From contig NZ_OPYL01000002.1 of NCBI RefSeq assembly GCF_900343125.1, positions 248,001 to 312,000 of the forward strand: a stretch of DNA of 64,000 nt. The letters run 5' to 3'. This document shows, piece after piece, positions 54,771-63,395 of this stretch. Each line of letters opens with the position of its first letter. The stretch's first letter is position 1. The notes under the pieces were generated by a model. That model was not told the origin of the DNA and ran no database searches. It worked only from the letters and a program-made list of their open reading frames with translations. A program made the translations under genes and the position numbers. Source of the DNA: Dysgonomonas sp. Marseille-P4361 (lineage in GTDB: Bacteria; Bacteroidota; Bacteroidia; Bacteroidales; Dysgonomonadaceae).

Positions 54771-55539
54771 TGTTTAGCATTTTGCTAAGATCATTCATGT
54801 GTATTTGTATTTCCTCAAAACTATTCTCGCTTACAGGAAATTCACCATACCATATATAGTCGAAAATTAAAGTTGTTTCCAAAAATTTAGACCGTAGAGA
54901 ACTATTAGATATTTCATATTGGTAACTATAGTTTGTTTTATTAGCCTTCCAGTCTATTATCTCTTTATCTGATAATTGTTTTAAGTTTTTTAGGTAAAGA
55001 AAACGTACTGCGAGACGGTAATCTTTATTCTTTAGTGCATTAGCGATAAGGGATTCAAAGTTCATCTGATGAACGTTCTCTGTGTAGATATCTATCTCCG
55101 GAGTATCAATTTCTTTTTTACCTAAGATTTTTCTGTAATCTACACCTGCAATTCGAAGAATAATAAGACAAATTAGAAGCACAATCACTATGATAACAAT
55201 AACACCAGGAATTCCCGTTTGAGAAACTGATCCGAGTAATTCACTCAGAAAGTTGAAGAACCAGAACTTAATTTTATCCCATAACGAAAGACCTCTTTCA
55301 GGTTCATTATATCTGAAGCGGCTATCGTTCTTGTATTCTCGTATTTTATTTTTCTCAGGTACTCTAAAATCTACCGAAGATTGTTTGTCTTTTTGAAGAG
55401 TATTGCTGCTAATAACTGCTGCTGTTGAATCTACGGCAACAGCTTGTTGAGCATAAGAAGATATGCATAAAAAGGTTAGAAGTATTAAAATAACACTTCT
55501 AACCCTACAATAGCTTTTTATTTTAGTTATTAGCAACAA
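54760..55539 (-). CDS. DUF4129-domain protein with a TTG start
   Basis: 259 residues. No ATG is available; the likely start is TTG at 55539 (LLITKIKSYCRVRSVILILLTFL...SSYAQ), 2 bp after the preceding stop. A signal-like segment is followed by a polar linker, a membrane helix at about 110-135 (GVIVIIVIVLLICLIILRIAGV), and a C-terminal DUF4129 domain (NFESLIANALKNKDYRLAVRFLYLKNLKQLSDKEIIDWKANKTNYSY). An inverted repeat (55474-55504) lies inside the signal-coding region. Confidence 0.85.
   Translation of the reverse strand: MLLITKIKSYCRVRSVILILLTFLCISSYAQQAVAVDSTAAVISSNTLQKDKQSSVDFRVPEKNKIREYKNDSRFRYNEPERGLSLWDKIKFWFFNFLSELLGSVSQTGIPGVIVIIVIVLLICLIILRIAGVDYRKILGKKEIDTPEIDIYTENVHQMNFESLIANALKNKDYRLAVRFLYLKNLKQLSDKEIIDWKANKTNYSYQYEISNSSLRSKFLETTLIFDYIWYGEFPVSENSFEEIQIHMNDLSKMLNNER
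55474..55504. repeat. Ten-bp perfect inverted repeat inside the DUF4129 signal-peptide codons
   Basis: GGTTAGAAGT and ACTTCTAACC enclose 11 nt. In the mRNA it would form a stem starting about 35 nt after the TTG start; it could tune translation of this gene within the operon. Confidence 0.45.
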
Positions 55540-55541
55540 TC

Positions 55542-56402
55542 TTAGAATTGATTATTTGTTTCATCTGTATCAACACCAATACTCTCTATCTCAGTTATCA
55601 TATCTATTCTTTCCAGTTTGTTTCTATGACTGTAATACATCACACCTAATGCCATATATAAGATAGGAGAAAGTAATAAACCACCAACAGAACTTATAAA
55701 TGTAGCTATATATGCAAATATGTCACTAGAAAGGAAATCTATCTGAAGCGCATAGCCTAATGTAATAAGATACGTAGGAATGGTAAATACTATACTCCCG
55801 ATACCTATTAATATAACGAATACAAGTCCATATACAAAAGTGATCCACCAATTATTAGAAACAAGTTCGTAACTCCTATAAAAACTGTCAATAACACCTC
55901 TATCCTCGTTGATATAAACATATGCATAAAAACCTAAATAAACATAAACGATGATTCCCGGAATGATACATAGAAGAATCCCAATAGTAGATAGAAATCC
56001 GAATATGATAGCACCTCCAATCATAGGCAAAAATGCATTTGCTACTTTAGACCATACCTCTGCATTTTTTACAGTTCCATCAGTAGATTTTGCATATAAA
56101 GACATATATGCAATAGTATATAAGAATATGATATAAGTGATAAGCGTTGATAGTATGTACACTAACACGAAACCTATAGAAAATATTGAAGAATAGAATC
56201 CCATCACATCAGATGTATCCATGCCAGCAGTTAAGCTACTTGTAGTGGGCGTAAAGAAAGCTAATATAAGCAATGCCGGAATTAATATTGCTATGCCTTT
56301 TAAGAGCTTAGTATAGTTTAGTTTGATGAAGTTTAGGGTCATATCGAAATTTTCGCTGAAATCACGATTCCCAAATAATTTAATTTTTTGCGATGGTTCC
56401 AT
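55542..56402 (-). CDS. Multi-pass membrane protein of the MoxR cluster
   Basis: 286 residues with about six hydrophobic helices and a short cytoplasmic start (MEPSQKIKLFGNRDFSENFDMTLNFIKLNYTKLLKG). ESIYRSYEL-like DSFYRSYELVSNNWWITFVYGLVFVILIGIGSIVF recalls glycerophosphodiesterase-type membrane domains (DUF975/GPDPase_memb group), but I cannot assign it firmly. The gene overlaps SpoIIM by 23 bp at its start and ends 2 bp before the DUF4129 start, so it belongs to the same operon. Confidence 0.75.
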   Translation of the reverse strand: MEPSQKIKLFGNRDFSENFDMTLNFIKLNYTKLLKGIAILIPALLILAFFTPTTSSLTAGMDTSDVMGFYSSIFSIGFVLVYILSTLITYIIFLYTIAYMSLYAKSTDGTVKNAEVWSKVANAFLPMIGGAIIFGFLSTIGILLCIIPGIIVYVYLGFYAYVYINEDRGVIDSFYRSYELVSNNWWITFVYGLVFVILIGIGSIVFTIPTYLITLGYALQIDFLSSDIFAYIATFISSVGGLLLSPILYMALGVMYYSHRNKLERIDMITEIESIGVDTDETNNQF

Positions 56403-57351
56403 TTTTTCTTTTGTTTACTAAATAAGGATAATATATAAAATACCATATAATGAATAATGCGGATAATCCGATTATTATTAATTTAAAATATAAAGGAGAC
56501 TCTGTCAGTCTGGTTAGGTAGCTTTCGATAAAAGCTGCAACAATAAATACGGGAACTAGACCTACAATGACTTTTAACGCAGCTTTTGTAGCTTTCAGTA
56601 AAGCTGTAGACCGTTTATAACTACCCGGAAATAAGAGGCTGTTGCCTAATATGAGCCCGGCACCTCCGGCTATTACAATTGCAGAAATCTCTAATGTGCC
56701 ATGCATCCATATAGTGACAGCAGATGTTGCCAATAGCCCTTTTGTGTAAAAGAAATACTGGAAAACCCCAAGCATTACTCCATTGGCAAAAAGGATATAG
56801 ACTGTTCCTACAGAGAAGAAAATGCCTGCGATAAAAGCAAAAAAAGCGACTTTTATATTGTTGGTAGCAATACCGAAAAACATGAACTCTTTATGGGGAT
56901 CTTTGTAAACGGCCATAGGATCTCCACTCTCTATATTCTCCAAAGTCATATTCACGTAATAAGGGTCTAAAACCAAATTTGCAAAATCAGATTCCTGTTG
57001 TAACGAAAATATACCGAGTAAAATGCTTGCGAGAAAGAATAGGAGTGCACATAGCATATCTCTTCTATACTCATACATGATGCCGGGGAGTTCTTCTTTC
57101 CAAAAGCGCCAGAATCGCCCTTTGTCTCTTTTTCGGTATTTGTAAATATTTATAAAATATCGCCCAGTAAGTTGATTGAGGTATCTTACTGTCTGAGAAC
57201 GAGGATAGAAAGTGCGAGCATATGACAAGTCATCGGTAAGCTCAATGAAGTTGTCCGCTAAAGTTTCAGCAGGGATATTGTTGCCTTGTGTTTGGCTGTC
57301 AATTTGTTGCCATTTATCTCTGTTCTGTTTAACGAAAGCAGCTTCTCGCAT
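56380..57351 (-). CDS. SpoIIM-family (DUF95) membrane protein
   Basis: 323 residues. After a soluble N-terminal helical segment (FVKQNRDKWQQIDSQTQGNNIPAETLADNFIELTDDLSYARTFYP), the DUF95/SpoIIM core shows helices at about 108-125 and 170-320 with NNIKVAFFAFIAGIFFSVGTVYILFANGVMLG and WMHGTLEISAIVIAGGAGLILG, the signature blocks. SpoIIM in Bacillus acts in septal peptidoglycan remodelling during sporulation; this non-sporulating version is usually paired with an RDD gene, which here is divergent. A TATATTTG element lies at 57383-57390. Confidence 0.9.
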   Translation of the reverse strand: MREAAFVKQNRDKWQQIDSQTQGNNIPAETLADNFIELTDDLSYARTFYPRSQTVRYLNQLTGRYFINIYKYRKRDKGRFWRFWKEELPGIMYEYRRDMLCALLFFLASILLGIFSLQQESDFANLVLDPYYVNMTLENIESGDPMAVYKDPHKEFMFFGIATNNIKVAFFAFIAGIFFSVGTVYILFANGVMLGVFQYFFYTKGLLATSAVTIWMHGTLEISAIVIAGGAGLILGNSLLFPGSYKRSTALLKATKAALKVIVGLVPVFIVAAFIESYLTRLTESPLYFKLIIIGLSALFIIWYFIYYPYLVNKRKNGTIAKN

Positions 57352-57382
57352 TCTGTAGTAGTTTGTATAAAAATGATTCGTA

Positions 57383-57390
57383 CAAATATA
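57383..57390 (-). promoter_or_regulatory. -7 promoter element for the SpoIIM-MoxR operon (TATATTTG)
   Basis: Minus-strand TATATTTG, 31 bp before the SpoIIM ATG. Confidence 0.5.
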
Positions 57391-57442
57391 ACCCTTTGGT
57401 TAAAAAGAAGAAAAATAAATGCTAATAATCGTTGAAAAAAAT

Positions 57443-57450
57443 TAAATTTG
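57443..57450 (+). promoter_or_regulatory. -7 promoter element for the RDD gene (TAAATTTG)
   Basis: TAAATTTG, 22 bp before ATG 57473; the two -7 boxes of this 121-bp divergent region are 52 bp apart, so one regulator could control both transcripts. Confidence 0.5.
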
Positions 57451-57472
57451 TCTATTCTATATTAGTTGAGAT

Positions 57473-58225
57473 ATGATAATTGAAGTACAAACGACACAAA
57501 ATGTAACAATAGATTATGATACGGCCGGATTAGGTAAGCGTATATTAGCCCATATTCTGGATCTAATCTTCATGATTTTATGGTTTATCGGGTGGATATG
57601 GATATTTTCTATTATAGGATATTTTACTTTTGATACATTTCTTGATGGAGAACTAACTACAATATTAATCTTTGTCATTTTCTTTTTTCCTTTCCTTTTC
57701 TACGACTTTTTGTTTGAGCTATTCAATAATGGACAAAGCCCCGGCAAAATGATAATGAAAATAAGGGTAATAAATATAGATGGAACGACTCCCTCTGTAG
57801 GATCATATTTGATCAGATGGCTCTTTCGTTTAGTTGATTTTACGTTGACGAGTCATTTTCTTGGAGTCATCATGGTAGCAGTAACGAAGAAGTCGCAACG
57901 TCTAGGAGACTTGCTTGCAGGCACTACAGTTATAGATTTAAACCTTAATGCAAGAGATAAAAGACTGTCTATTACAGAACTTGATTTCAGAGACGATTAT
58001 AAAGTCGTTTATACAGATGTTCTTGATCGTTTGTCTGATAAGGATATTCAGACAATTCTTACCATAATAGATGATAATAATGTGGAAAGTGGGAATTACT
58101 TTAATGAGCGTTTGGCAGATCGGATAAAATCGATTACAGGCTATTCCTACGACGGTTCAGATATTTTATTCTTAAGAAAAATAGTACATGATTATAATTA
58201 TCTGTCGGTACAAGAATTGAAGTAA
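57473..58225 (+). CDS. RDD-family membrane protein
   Basis: 250 residues. An RDD domain occupies about 20-160: GLGKRILAHILDLIFMILWFIGW, FLFYDFLFELFNNGQSPGKMIMKIRVINIDG and SYLIRWLFRLVDF, MVAVTKKSQRLGDLLAGTTVI. A soluble C-terminal region (about 165-250) is rich in charged residues and ends SVQELK. RDD proteins are three-helix membrane proteins, some linked to ion exchange, with no fixed role. It is divergent from the SpoIIM-MoxR operon, matching the RDD/SpoIIM pairing seen across bacteria. Confidence 0.9.
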   Translation: MIIEVQTTQNVTIDYDTAGLGKRILAHILDLIFMILWFIGWIWIFSIIGYFTFDTFLDGELTTILIFVIFFFPFLFYDFLFELFNNGQSPGKMIMKIRVINIDGTTPSVGSYLIRWLFRLVDFTLTSHFLGVIMVAVTKKSQRLGDLLAGTTVIDLNLNARDKRLSITELDFRDDYKVVYTDVLDRLSDKDIQTILTIIDDNNVESGNYFNERLADRIKSITGYSYDGSDILFLRKIVHDYNYLSVQELK

Positions 58226-58247
58226 TTATAGCATTTAACAATAAAGT

Positions 58248-58279
58248 AAAAGAGGTAATCTGAATGATTACCTCTTTTT
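58248..58279. terminator. Bidirectional terminator between RDD and GH57 genes
   Basis: Perfect 13-bp stem AAAAGAGGTAATC/GATTACCTCTTTT with a 5-nt loop; A and T runs on either side serve both convergent genes. Confidence 0.85.
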
Positions 58280-58302
58280 ATTGATAAATAATGTATTGTT
58301 CC

Positions 58303-59706
58303 TTACGCTTTAGGTTTAGTTTTTGCCGATTTCTTTGTGGCTGTAGCTGATGGCTTCTCTTTCGTCTTTGTATTTGTCGAAGCTGGTTTAGCTTTTGTTT
58401 TAGGGGCAGCCTTTGTTTCTGGTACAGTTTTAGGAACAGCCTCCAATTCTTCTATTTTATCTGTCAGGCGGTCAATTTCATCAGCCTGATTGTGTATAGT
58501 AGTAAGAAGAGAATTAAGTTCTTCTGTTTCAATAGAGCTAGGAAATTCGGAGTAAACCCTTTCTTTGAAATCGCTAAGGACATTCATATATGTATTAAAG
58601 GCCTCGTATGGAGAAGGGAATGGACTGAAAGGTAGTGCATTCTTAGTCCCCATATAATAGAAATGGTCACTGGCTTGCAGATAGACCCAGTCTTGCAGAA
58701 GTCGTCTTGCCTGGCTTAAACGTACTCTTTCTGATATCTCATATAGTTTATTGAAGGCTTCTTGCTGCAATGTATTGCCCAACCAAGGAGACAAGTCTCT
58801 TTCTTCACCTATCCAAGAGATAGGATGCATTGAAGAAATAGTATCTACAGGTTTAAGTTTATCTAAAATTTCAGATGGTGTTGCAAAACTGATGTTTTTC
58901 TCAAAAGCAAATCGAGGTAAAGCCTTCATGAAATCGAAGATACCCGAACTTTTCTTTTGAAAATTACCCAAAGTTTCATAGTTCATGAATAAATTTATTA
59001 CTTGCTCTTCTTTAGGCGTTGAGGCTATCCAGTTTATGAATTTCTCAGCTGTAAGAGGATATTCACTCCAGTCGTAGTTTGAGAATTGAGACGAAATGTC
59101 ATTGCTGAACTTCGGATTACGCATAAGGAGTTTTAGTCTTGGTTCGGCAGCGGCTTGATATACATAGTTAGGACTCTTCCAACCCAATGTACGTTTTGCT
59201 CCGGGAGCTAACATGCCTTTAAATCCCATCTCGTAAACAAGCTGTGCAATATCGTCTGAAAATATTAATTCAGTATTTCTGAATACTTTGGGTTTTAAGC
59301 CGAACAGGCTTTCTATTTTGTTGCTGTGATGAGTTACTTGTTGTTTGAACTCTTCTGGATCTATCAAAGATGCTAATGAATGGCCTTGTGTCTCAGACAA
59401 GAATTCTACGCATCCGGTGTCTGCCAACTCTTTAAAGCCATCAATTACTTCAGGAGCATAGATTTCCATTTGGTCTAAGGCAATACCTGATATAGAGAAA
59501 GCTGCTTTAAATTTACCATTGGATTCTTTTATCATATCCAGTAAAAGCCTATTAGCCGGGATAAAAGACACTTCTGCAACTTGCTGAATGAAATCCTCAT
59601 TTGCAAAGTCGTCATAATAGTAATGATCACTACCAATGTTGAAAAATCTGTATCTTTTTAAACGATTGGGTTGATGTATTTGGAAATAGAAACAAATATT
59701 TTTCAT
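58303..59706 (-). CDS. Glycoside hydrolase family 57 protein with a Lys/Ala-rich tail
   Basis: 467 residues from ATG 59706 (MKNICFYFQIHQPNRLKRY), 2 bp after the GT4 stop; an upstream in-frame start at 59778 would overlap GT4. GH57 motifs are visible: FQIHQP (motif 1), ETQGHSL (motif 2), FRNTELIFSDDIA with the probable nucleophile Glu (motif 3), and LFMNYETLGNFQKKSSGIFDF (motif 4). Residues about 390-425 form a coiled coil (NQADEIDRLTDKIEELEAV), followed by an Ala/Lys/Thr/Pro tail to the end. Alpha-amylase or branching-type activity on glycogen is likely. Confidence 0.9.
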   Translation of the reverse strand: MKNICFYFQIHQPNRLKRYRFFNIGSDHYYYDDFANEDFIQQVAEVSFIPANRLLLDMIKESNGKFKAAFSISGIALDQMEIYAPEVIDGFKELADTGCVEFLSETQGHSLASLIDPEEFKQQVTHHSNKIESLFGLKPKVFRNTELIFSDDIAQLVYEMGFKGMLAPGAKRTLGWKSPNYVYQAAAEPRLKLLMRNPKFSNDISSQFSNYDWSEYPLTAEKFINWIASTPKEEQVINLFMNYETLGNFQKKSSGIFDFMKALPRFAFEKNISFATPSEILDKLKPVDTISSMHPISWIGEERDLSPWLGNTLQQEAFNKLYEISERVRLSQARRLLQDWVYLQASDHFYYMGTKNALPFSPFPSPYEAFNTYMNVLSDFKERVYSEFPSSIETEELNSLLTTIHNQADEIDRLTDKIEELEAVPKTVPETKAAPKTKAKPASTNTKTKEKPSATATKKSAKTKPKA

Positions 59707-59708
59707 AA

Positions 59709-60983
59709 CTATAATAGGTTGTATTGTTTTAGTAATTCGTCGTATATATTTCTTACTTTTTGGCCGGCATATTCCCATTTGATATTATCTACTTCTTCTT
59801 TCCCTTCTCGGCTCAAAAACTCTGCCATCGCATCGTAGCTACATATTGAATAAATGGCATCGGCCATGCCTTCTACATCCCAATAATCTATTTTTACTGC
59901 TTTATTTAGAATCTCGGCACAGCCTGATTGTTTTGAAATTATTGTAGGAATAGAGCATTGCATAGCTTCGAGAGGGGATATGCCAAAAGGTTCGGAGACA
60001 GATGGCATAACATATACATCACTCCTTTTGAACATCTCGTATACTTGTTTCCCTTTTAAGAATCCTGTAAAATGGAAACGATCTGATATTCCTTTTTCAG
60101 ATGCCATGTAAATCATTTTTTCCATCATATCTCCACTACCAGCCATAACGAATCTTACGTTTTTAGTTTTTTCCAAAACTTTAGCCGCAGCCTCGACAAA
60201 ATATTCAGGTCCTTTTTGCATTGTAATACGTCCGAGGAATGTAACAATTTTATCCTTAGTGCCTCTCTCAGGATTAATAGCAAGTATCTCCGGGCTCAAA
60301 GGCTCTACGGCGTTATGTACAGTTGATACTTTAGACGGATTCTGATGGTATTTTTCGATGACTGTTTTTCTAGTTAAATCACTTACACAAATGATGTGAT
60401 CGGCCAGATCCATCCCATTTTTCTCTATCTGATAAACTTGAGGGTTTACATTGCCCCGGCTTCTGTCAAAGTCAGTAGCATGTACATGTATGACCAAAGG
60501 TTTGTTTAGTATATTTTTAGCATGTATACCTGCAGGGTATGTCAGCCAGTCATGAGAGTGTATTACATCATAGTTGTGCGTTCTGGCAATCACTCCGGCA
60601 ACAATCGAGTAATTATTTATTTCTTCGAGCAGATTGTCAGGGTAACGTCCTGAAAATTCGATACAGCCTAAATCATTTGTATATAAATAATTGAAATCAG
60701 CATAGATATGATCTCTCATGTTGTAATACTCTTGAGGATCCATGTACATCGATAAGCGTTGACTTACATAATCCCAGTTGTGATCTTTCCATACTACAGG
60801 AGTATTGCATGCGCCAATTATTCTAGCAAAGCTTTGATCTTCGTCACCCCAAGGTTTGGGAATGACAAATGTGATATCCATATCGGGTTGCATAGCCATT
60901 CCTTTTGTAAGGCCATAACTAGCAGTACCTAGCCCTCCTAGTATATGAGGAGGAAATTCCCATCCAAACATTAATGCCTTCAT
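59709..60983 (-). CDS. GT4-family glycosyltransferase, probable glycogen synthase
   Basis: 424 residues in the GT-B fold. N-terminal MKALMFGWEFPPHILGGLGTASYGLTKGMA carries the Gly-rich loop of starch/glycogen-synthase-like enzymes, and YDVIHSHDWLTYPAGIHAK the usual N-domain motif. The GT4 C-domain shows VTFLGRITMQKGPEYFVEAA and the E-x7-E motif SEPFGISPLEAMQ. It likely adds glucose to storage glucan, given its place between a debranching enzyme and GH57. GT4 specificity is broad, so glycogen synthase is inference from context. Confidence 0.88.
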   Translation of the reverse strand: MKALMFGWEFPPHILGGLGTASYGLTKGMAMQPDMDITFVIPKPWGDEDQSFARIIGACNTPVVWKDHNWDYVSQRLSMYMDPQEYYNMRDHIYADFNYLYTNDLGCIEFSGRYPDNLLEEINNYSIVAGVIARTHNYDVIHSHDWLTYPAGIHAKNILNKPLVIHVHATDFDRSRGNVNPQVYQIEKNGMDLADHIICVSDLTRKTVIEKYHQNPSKVSTVHNAVEPLSPEILAINPERGTKDKIVTFLGRITMQKGPEYFVEAAAKVLEKTKNVRFVMAGSGDMMEKMIYMASEKGISDRFHFTGFLKGKQVYEMFKRSDVYVMPSVSEPFGISPLEAMQCSIPTIISKQSGCAEILNKAVKIDYWDVEGMADAIYSICSYDAMAEFLSREGKEEVDNIKWEYAGQKVRNIYDELLKQYNLL

Positions 60984-61045
60984 AAGCTATTGTTTTTGAG
61001 CATTAATAAATATATAGTTGTACTCATGTTGTAAGTTTTTTCTCT

Positions 61046-63013
61046 TTAATAATCATCTGATATACTTTGCTGCATATTGTAAGCCATAATAACTCCGGCT
61101 ACATTTGGTGCATAAGATATAGGTCCATGTCCAGTATAAGGCATATTACCATCGTAAGTAGCAGACAATGATCCTATGCAGTCGTTAGACATTTCTTCTT
61201 CAACTCCTATCAGTAGATGATCTAAGAAGGAATATCCACTTCTTTGGAAGATTTTGAGATAAGCCTCAAAGTAATGACTGAGCAACCATGGGCAAGCAGC
61301 ACCATTATAAACACTGTAAAGTTTGTCTGTCGCCGATCCTTCATGTCTAGGTCTGAAACCGATGCTTTTAGGACTAAGGGTGCGTATACCTTTGGGCGTT
61401 AATAGCTCCTTCGTTACCATATCTATGATAGACTTACTTTTTCGTTTATCCAAAATAGGGTAGTCTAAAGATATAGCTAATAGCATATTAGGTCTCACAT
61501 TCCAGTCTACATAGTTTCCTTCTACATAGTCGTACAAATAGCCGCCATCGTTAAGGAATGTTTCAAGGAAATTCGCTTTGGTTATTTCTGCTAAAGAGGC
61601 CATTTCCTTTTCTAGCTTTTCATTTCCAGTGTTTTTTGCAACCTCTTGATTGAACATTAAACAGTTGTACCAAAAAGCATTGATTTCAACAAGACATCCG
61701 GTCCGTGGAGGTTTTACCGATTCTGGCATATTATCATAATGCATCCAACTAGGAAACCCCGTTTTACTATCTACACTTAACAGTCCATTGGCTAGTGGAG
61801 TTAAGTTCGGGTGTTTGCCTTCATGGATAAATGTTACTATCCGGCTGACTAGATCTGCATATTTAATATAGAATTTTTCATGCTCTACATCTGCAAACTT
61901 CTTTAAAGCTCTGAGGAGCCATAGAAGAACATCAGCATTATCTATATCTTTTAAGAAACCAGAAAGTTCTTCTCCTCTCAAGAAGGCTTCTATAGTAGGA
62001 ACAGCTGTATCGACAACTTGTTCAAAAGCTTCACGTTTGTCAATTCCTAGAGTAAGTCCGGGAAGTGATCTGAATTGCTCTCTGGCTGTCACTCTACCCC
62101 AAGGGTATCCATTTAATAGGTATAATTCGTCTTTGGATGGACGGAAATAGAATTGATGAGCTGAGTTTTTTAAGCAATTATAGAAAGAAGACCGAGGAGT
62201 TCTCTCTTTTATTTTTTCTTCAAATAGAGTCAATAGTTCACTTGTAGGAGTAGGAACATCGCTTGCAGTGAATACAATTGATTCTCCCTTTTTTATAGGT
62301 AATTCAAAATATCCAGGAACATATAAGTCTTCCTTGTATGGCAGTCCTTCTTCTTTGTCCCTTAAGTATTCAATGCCCTTGTACCAATTAGGGGTGAATA
62401 TGAAATCTGCATGTTTGTTGAACTGCATGAATAGTTCAGGATATCCACTGTACATACACATACTGATGCCATTTTCTACTTCCTTATAACCATGATCGGC
62501 TACCGAATTTTCGTTGGTTAGTTGGTTGATTTCTCGAAAAGCTAAATATGGTTTAAAGCGCATTGTCGTTGGAGAATGAGCATCAAGAAGGGTGTATCGT
62601 ATATAGATTGTATTATCTTTCAAGGAGAAAAGTTTTTCTTTAGAGAGGACAACTCCTCCAACTCTGTATATTGTTTTGGGTAGCGAGTCACAACTAAATT
62701 CTCGGATATATTTATGTCCCATCGGACTGAAGTTATTCTCGTCATACTTGTGAATTCCTAAGTTAAATTCGGCTCCATGTTGTATGACTGTTTCATCCAG
62801 GGAAGATAGAAGAACATGATTCGAATTATCAAGCTTAGGGACAGGCATGACTAATAGTCCATGCTGCTTCCTTGTGTTACATTCAACAATAGTGGTGCAG
62901 TGATAAGCTCCACGACGATTGGTTCTCAATATTTCCCTGTTTAGAGAATATTCGAGGTTAACCATACGGCTTTTGTCAAACTTAAGGTATGTGTTTGTTT
63001 TATTATAATCCAT
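61046..63013 (-). CDS. Glycogen debranching enzyme (amylo-alpha-1,6-glucosidase, GH133-like)
   Basis: 655 residues. The N-terminal domain (about 1-280) has the bacterial/archaeal debranching-enzyme form (EYSLNREILRTNRRGAYHCTTIVECNTRKQHGLLV). The C-terminal (alpha/alpha)6 barrel shows YPWGRVTAREQFRSLPGLTLG, PRTGCLVEINAFWYNCLMFNQE and VDWNVRPNMLLAISLDYPIL, conserved in amylo-1,6-glucosidases. It removes branch-point glucose. First gene of a three-gene minus-strand operon; a near-consensus TATCTTTA lies at 63087-63094. Confidence 0.92.
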   Translation of the reverse strand: MDYNKTNTYLKFDKSRMVNLEYSLNREILRTNRRGAYHCTTIVECNTRKQHGLLVMPVPKLDNSNHVLLSSLDETVIQHGAEFNLGIHKYDENNFSPMGHKYIREFSCDSLPKTIYRVGGVVLSKEKLFSLKDNTIYIRYTLLDAHSPTTMRFKPYLAFREINQLTNENSVADHGYKEVENGISMCMYSGYPELFMQFNKHADFIFTPNWYKGIEYLRDKEEGLPYKEDLYVPGYFELPIKKGESIVFTASDVPTPTSELLTLFEEKIKERTPRSSFYNCLKNSAHQFYFRPSKDELYLLNGYPWGRVTAREQFRSLPGLTLGIDKREAFEQVVDTAVPTIEAFLRGEELSGFLKDIDNADVLLWLLRALKKFADVEHEKFYIKYADLVSRIVTFIHEGKHPNLTPLANGLLSVDSKTGFPSWMHYDNMPESVKPPRTGCLVEINAFWYNCLMFNQEVAKNTGNEKLEKEMASLAEITKANFLETFLNDGGYLYDYVEGNYVDWNVRPNMLLAISLDYPILDKRKSKSIIDMVTKELLTPKGIRTLSPKSIGFRPRHEGSATDKLYSVYNGAACPWLLSHYFEAYLKIFQRSGYSFLDHLLIGVEEEMSNDCIGSLSATYDGNMPYTGHGPISYAPNVAGVIMAYNMQQSISDDY

Positions 63014-63181
63014 AGCTGATCATACTTATACTGTTAGTTCAAAGGTGTATAGAACAAAAGCTGTGTTTAGGCAGTGTTCTCGTTTCTAAAGATAGTAAAA
63101 ATGTTAAATAATACAAGTGAAAATTTATAATGTTATGAAACATAAAGCAGGGTAATGGATTATTAATTTTATCTATAGTTT

Positions 63182-63252
63182 GTTATTTAGAATTGTTTTA
63201 GATAATATTTGTATTTACTTTTGCTATTTGGAAGTTATTTAGAATTGTTTTA
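63182..63252. repeat. Two 19-bp direct repeats spaced 52 bp apart
   Basis: GTTATTTAGAATTGTTTTA occurs at 63182-63200 and again at 63234-63252. The 52-bp period is close to five helical turns, so a regulator could bind both on one face. Confidence 0.75.
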
Positions 63253-63322
63253 AAGAATTTTTATCTTGGTTATAGTCTCCTAACTATTCTTAATTAAGTC
63301 TTTTTATTGGCTAGTATTTTTA

Positions 63323-63330
63323 TATATTTG
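63323..63330 (+). promoter_or_regulatory. -7 promoter element for lgt (TATATTTG)
   Basis: TATATTTG about 65 bp before the lgt ATG at 63396; TTG at 63307-63309 is too close to be a good -33. Confidence 0.45.
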
Positions 63331-63395
63331 TATGCCCAAAAAAGTAAATGCTTGAAAATTTATTTCTTTAAGGCTAAAATATAAAACAAATAAGA

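Larger units (their letters stand above)
63014..63395. other. 382-bp AT-rich divergent intergenic region
   Basis: Separates the glycogen operon from lgt. It contains the near-consensus minus-strand -7 element at 63087-63094, a plus-strand TATATTTG at 63323-63330, and a 19-bp direct repeat. No ORF or RNA gene is recognised. Confidence 0.6.
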
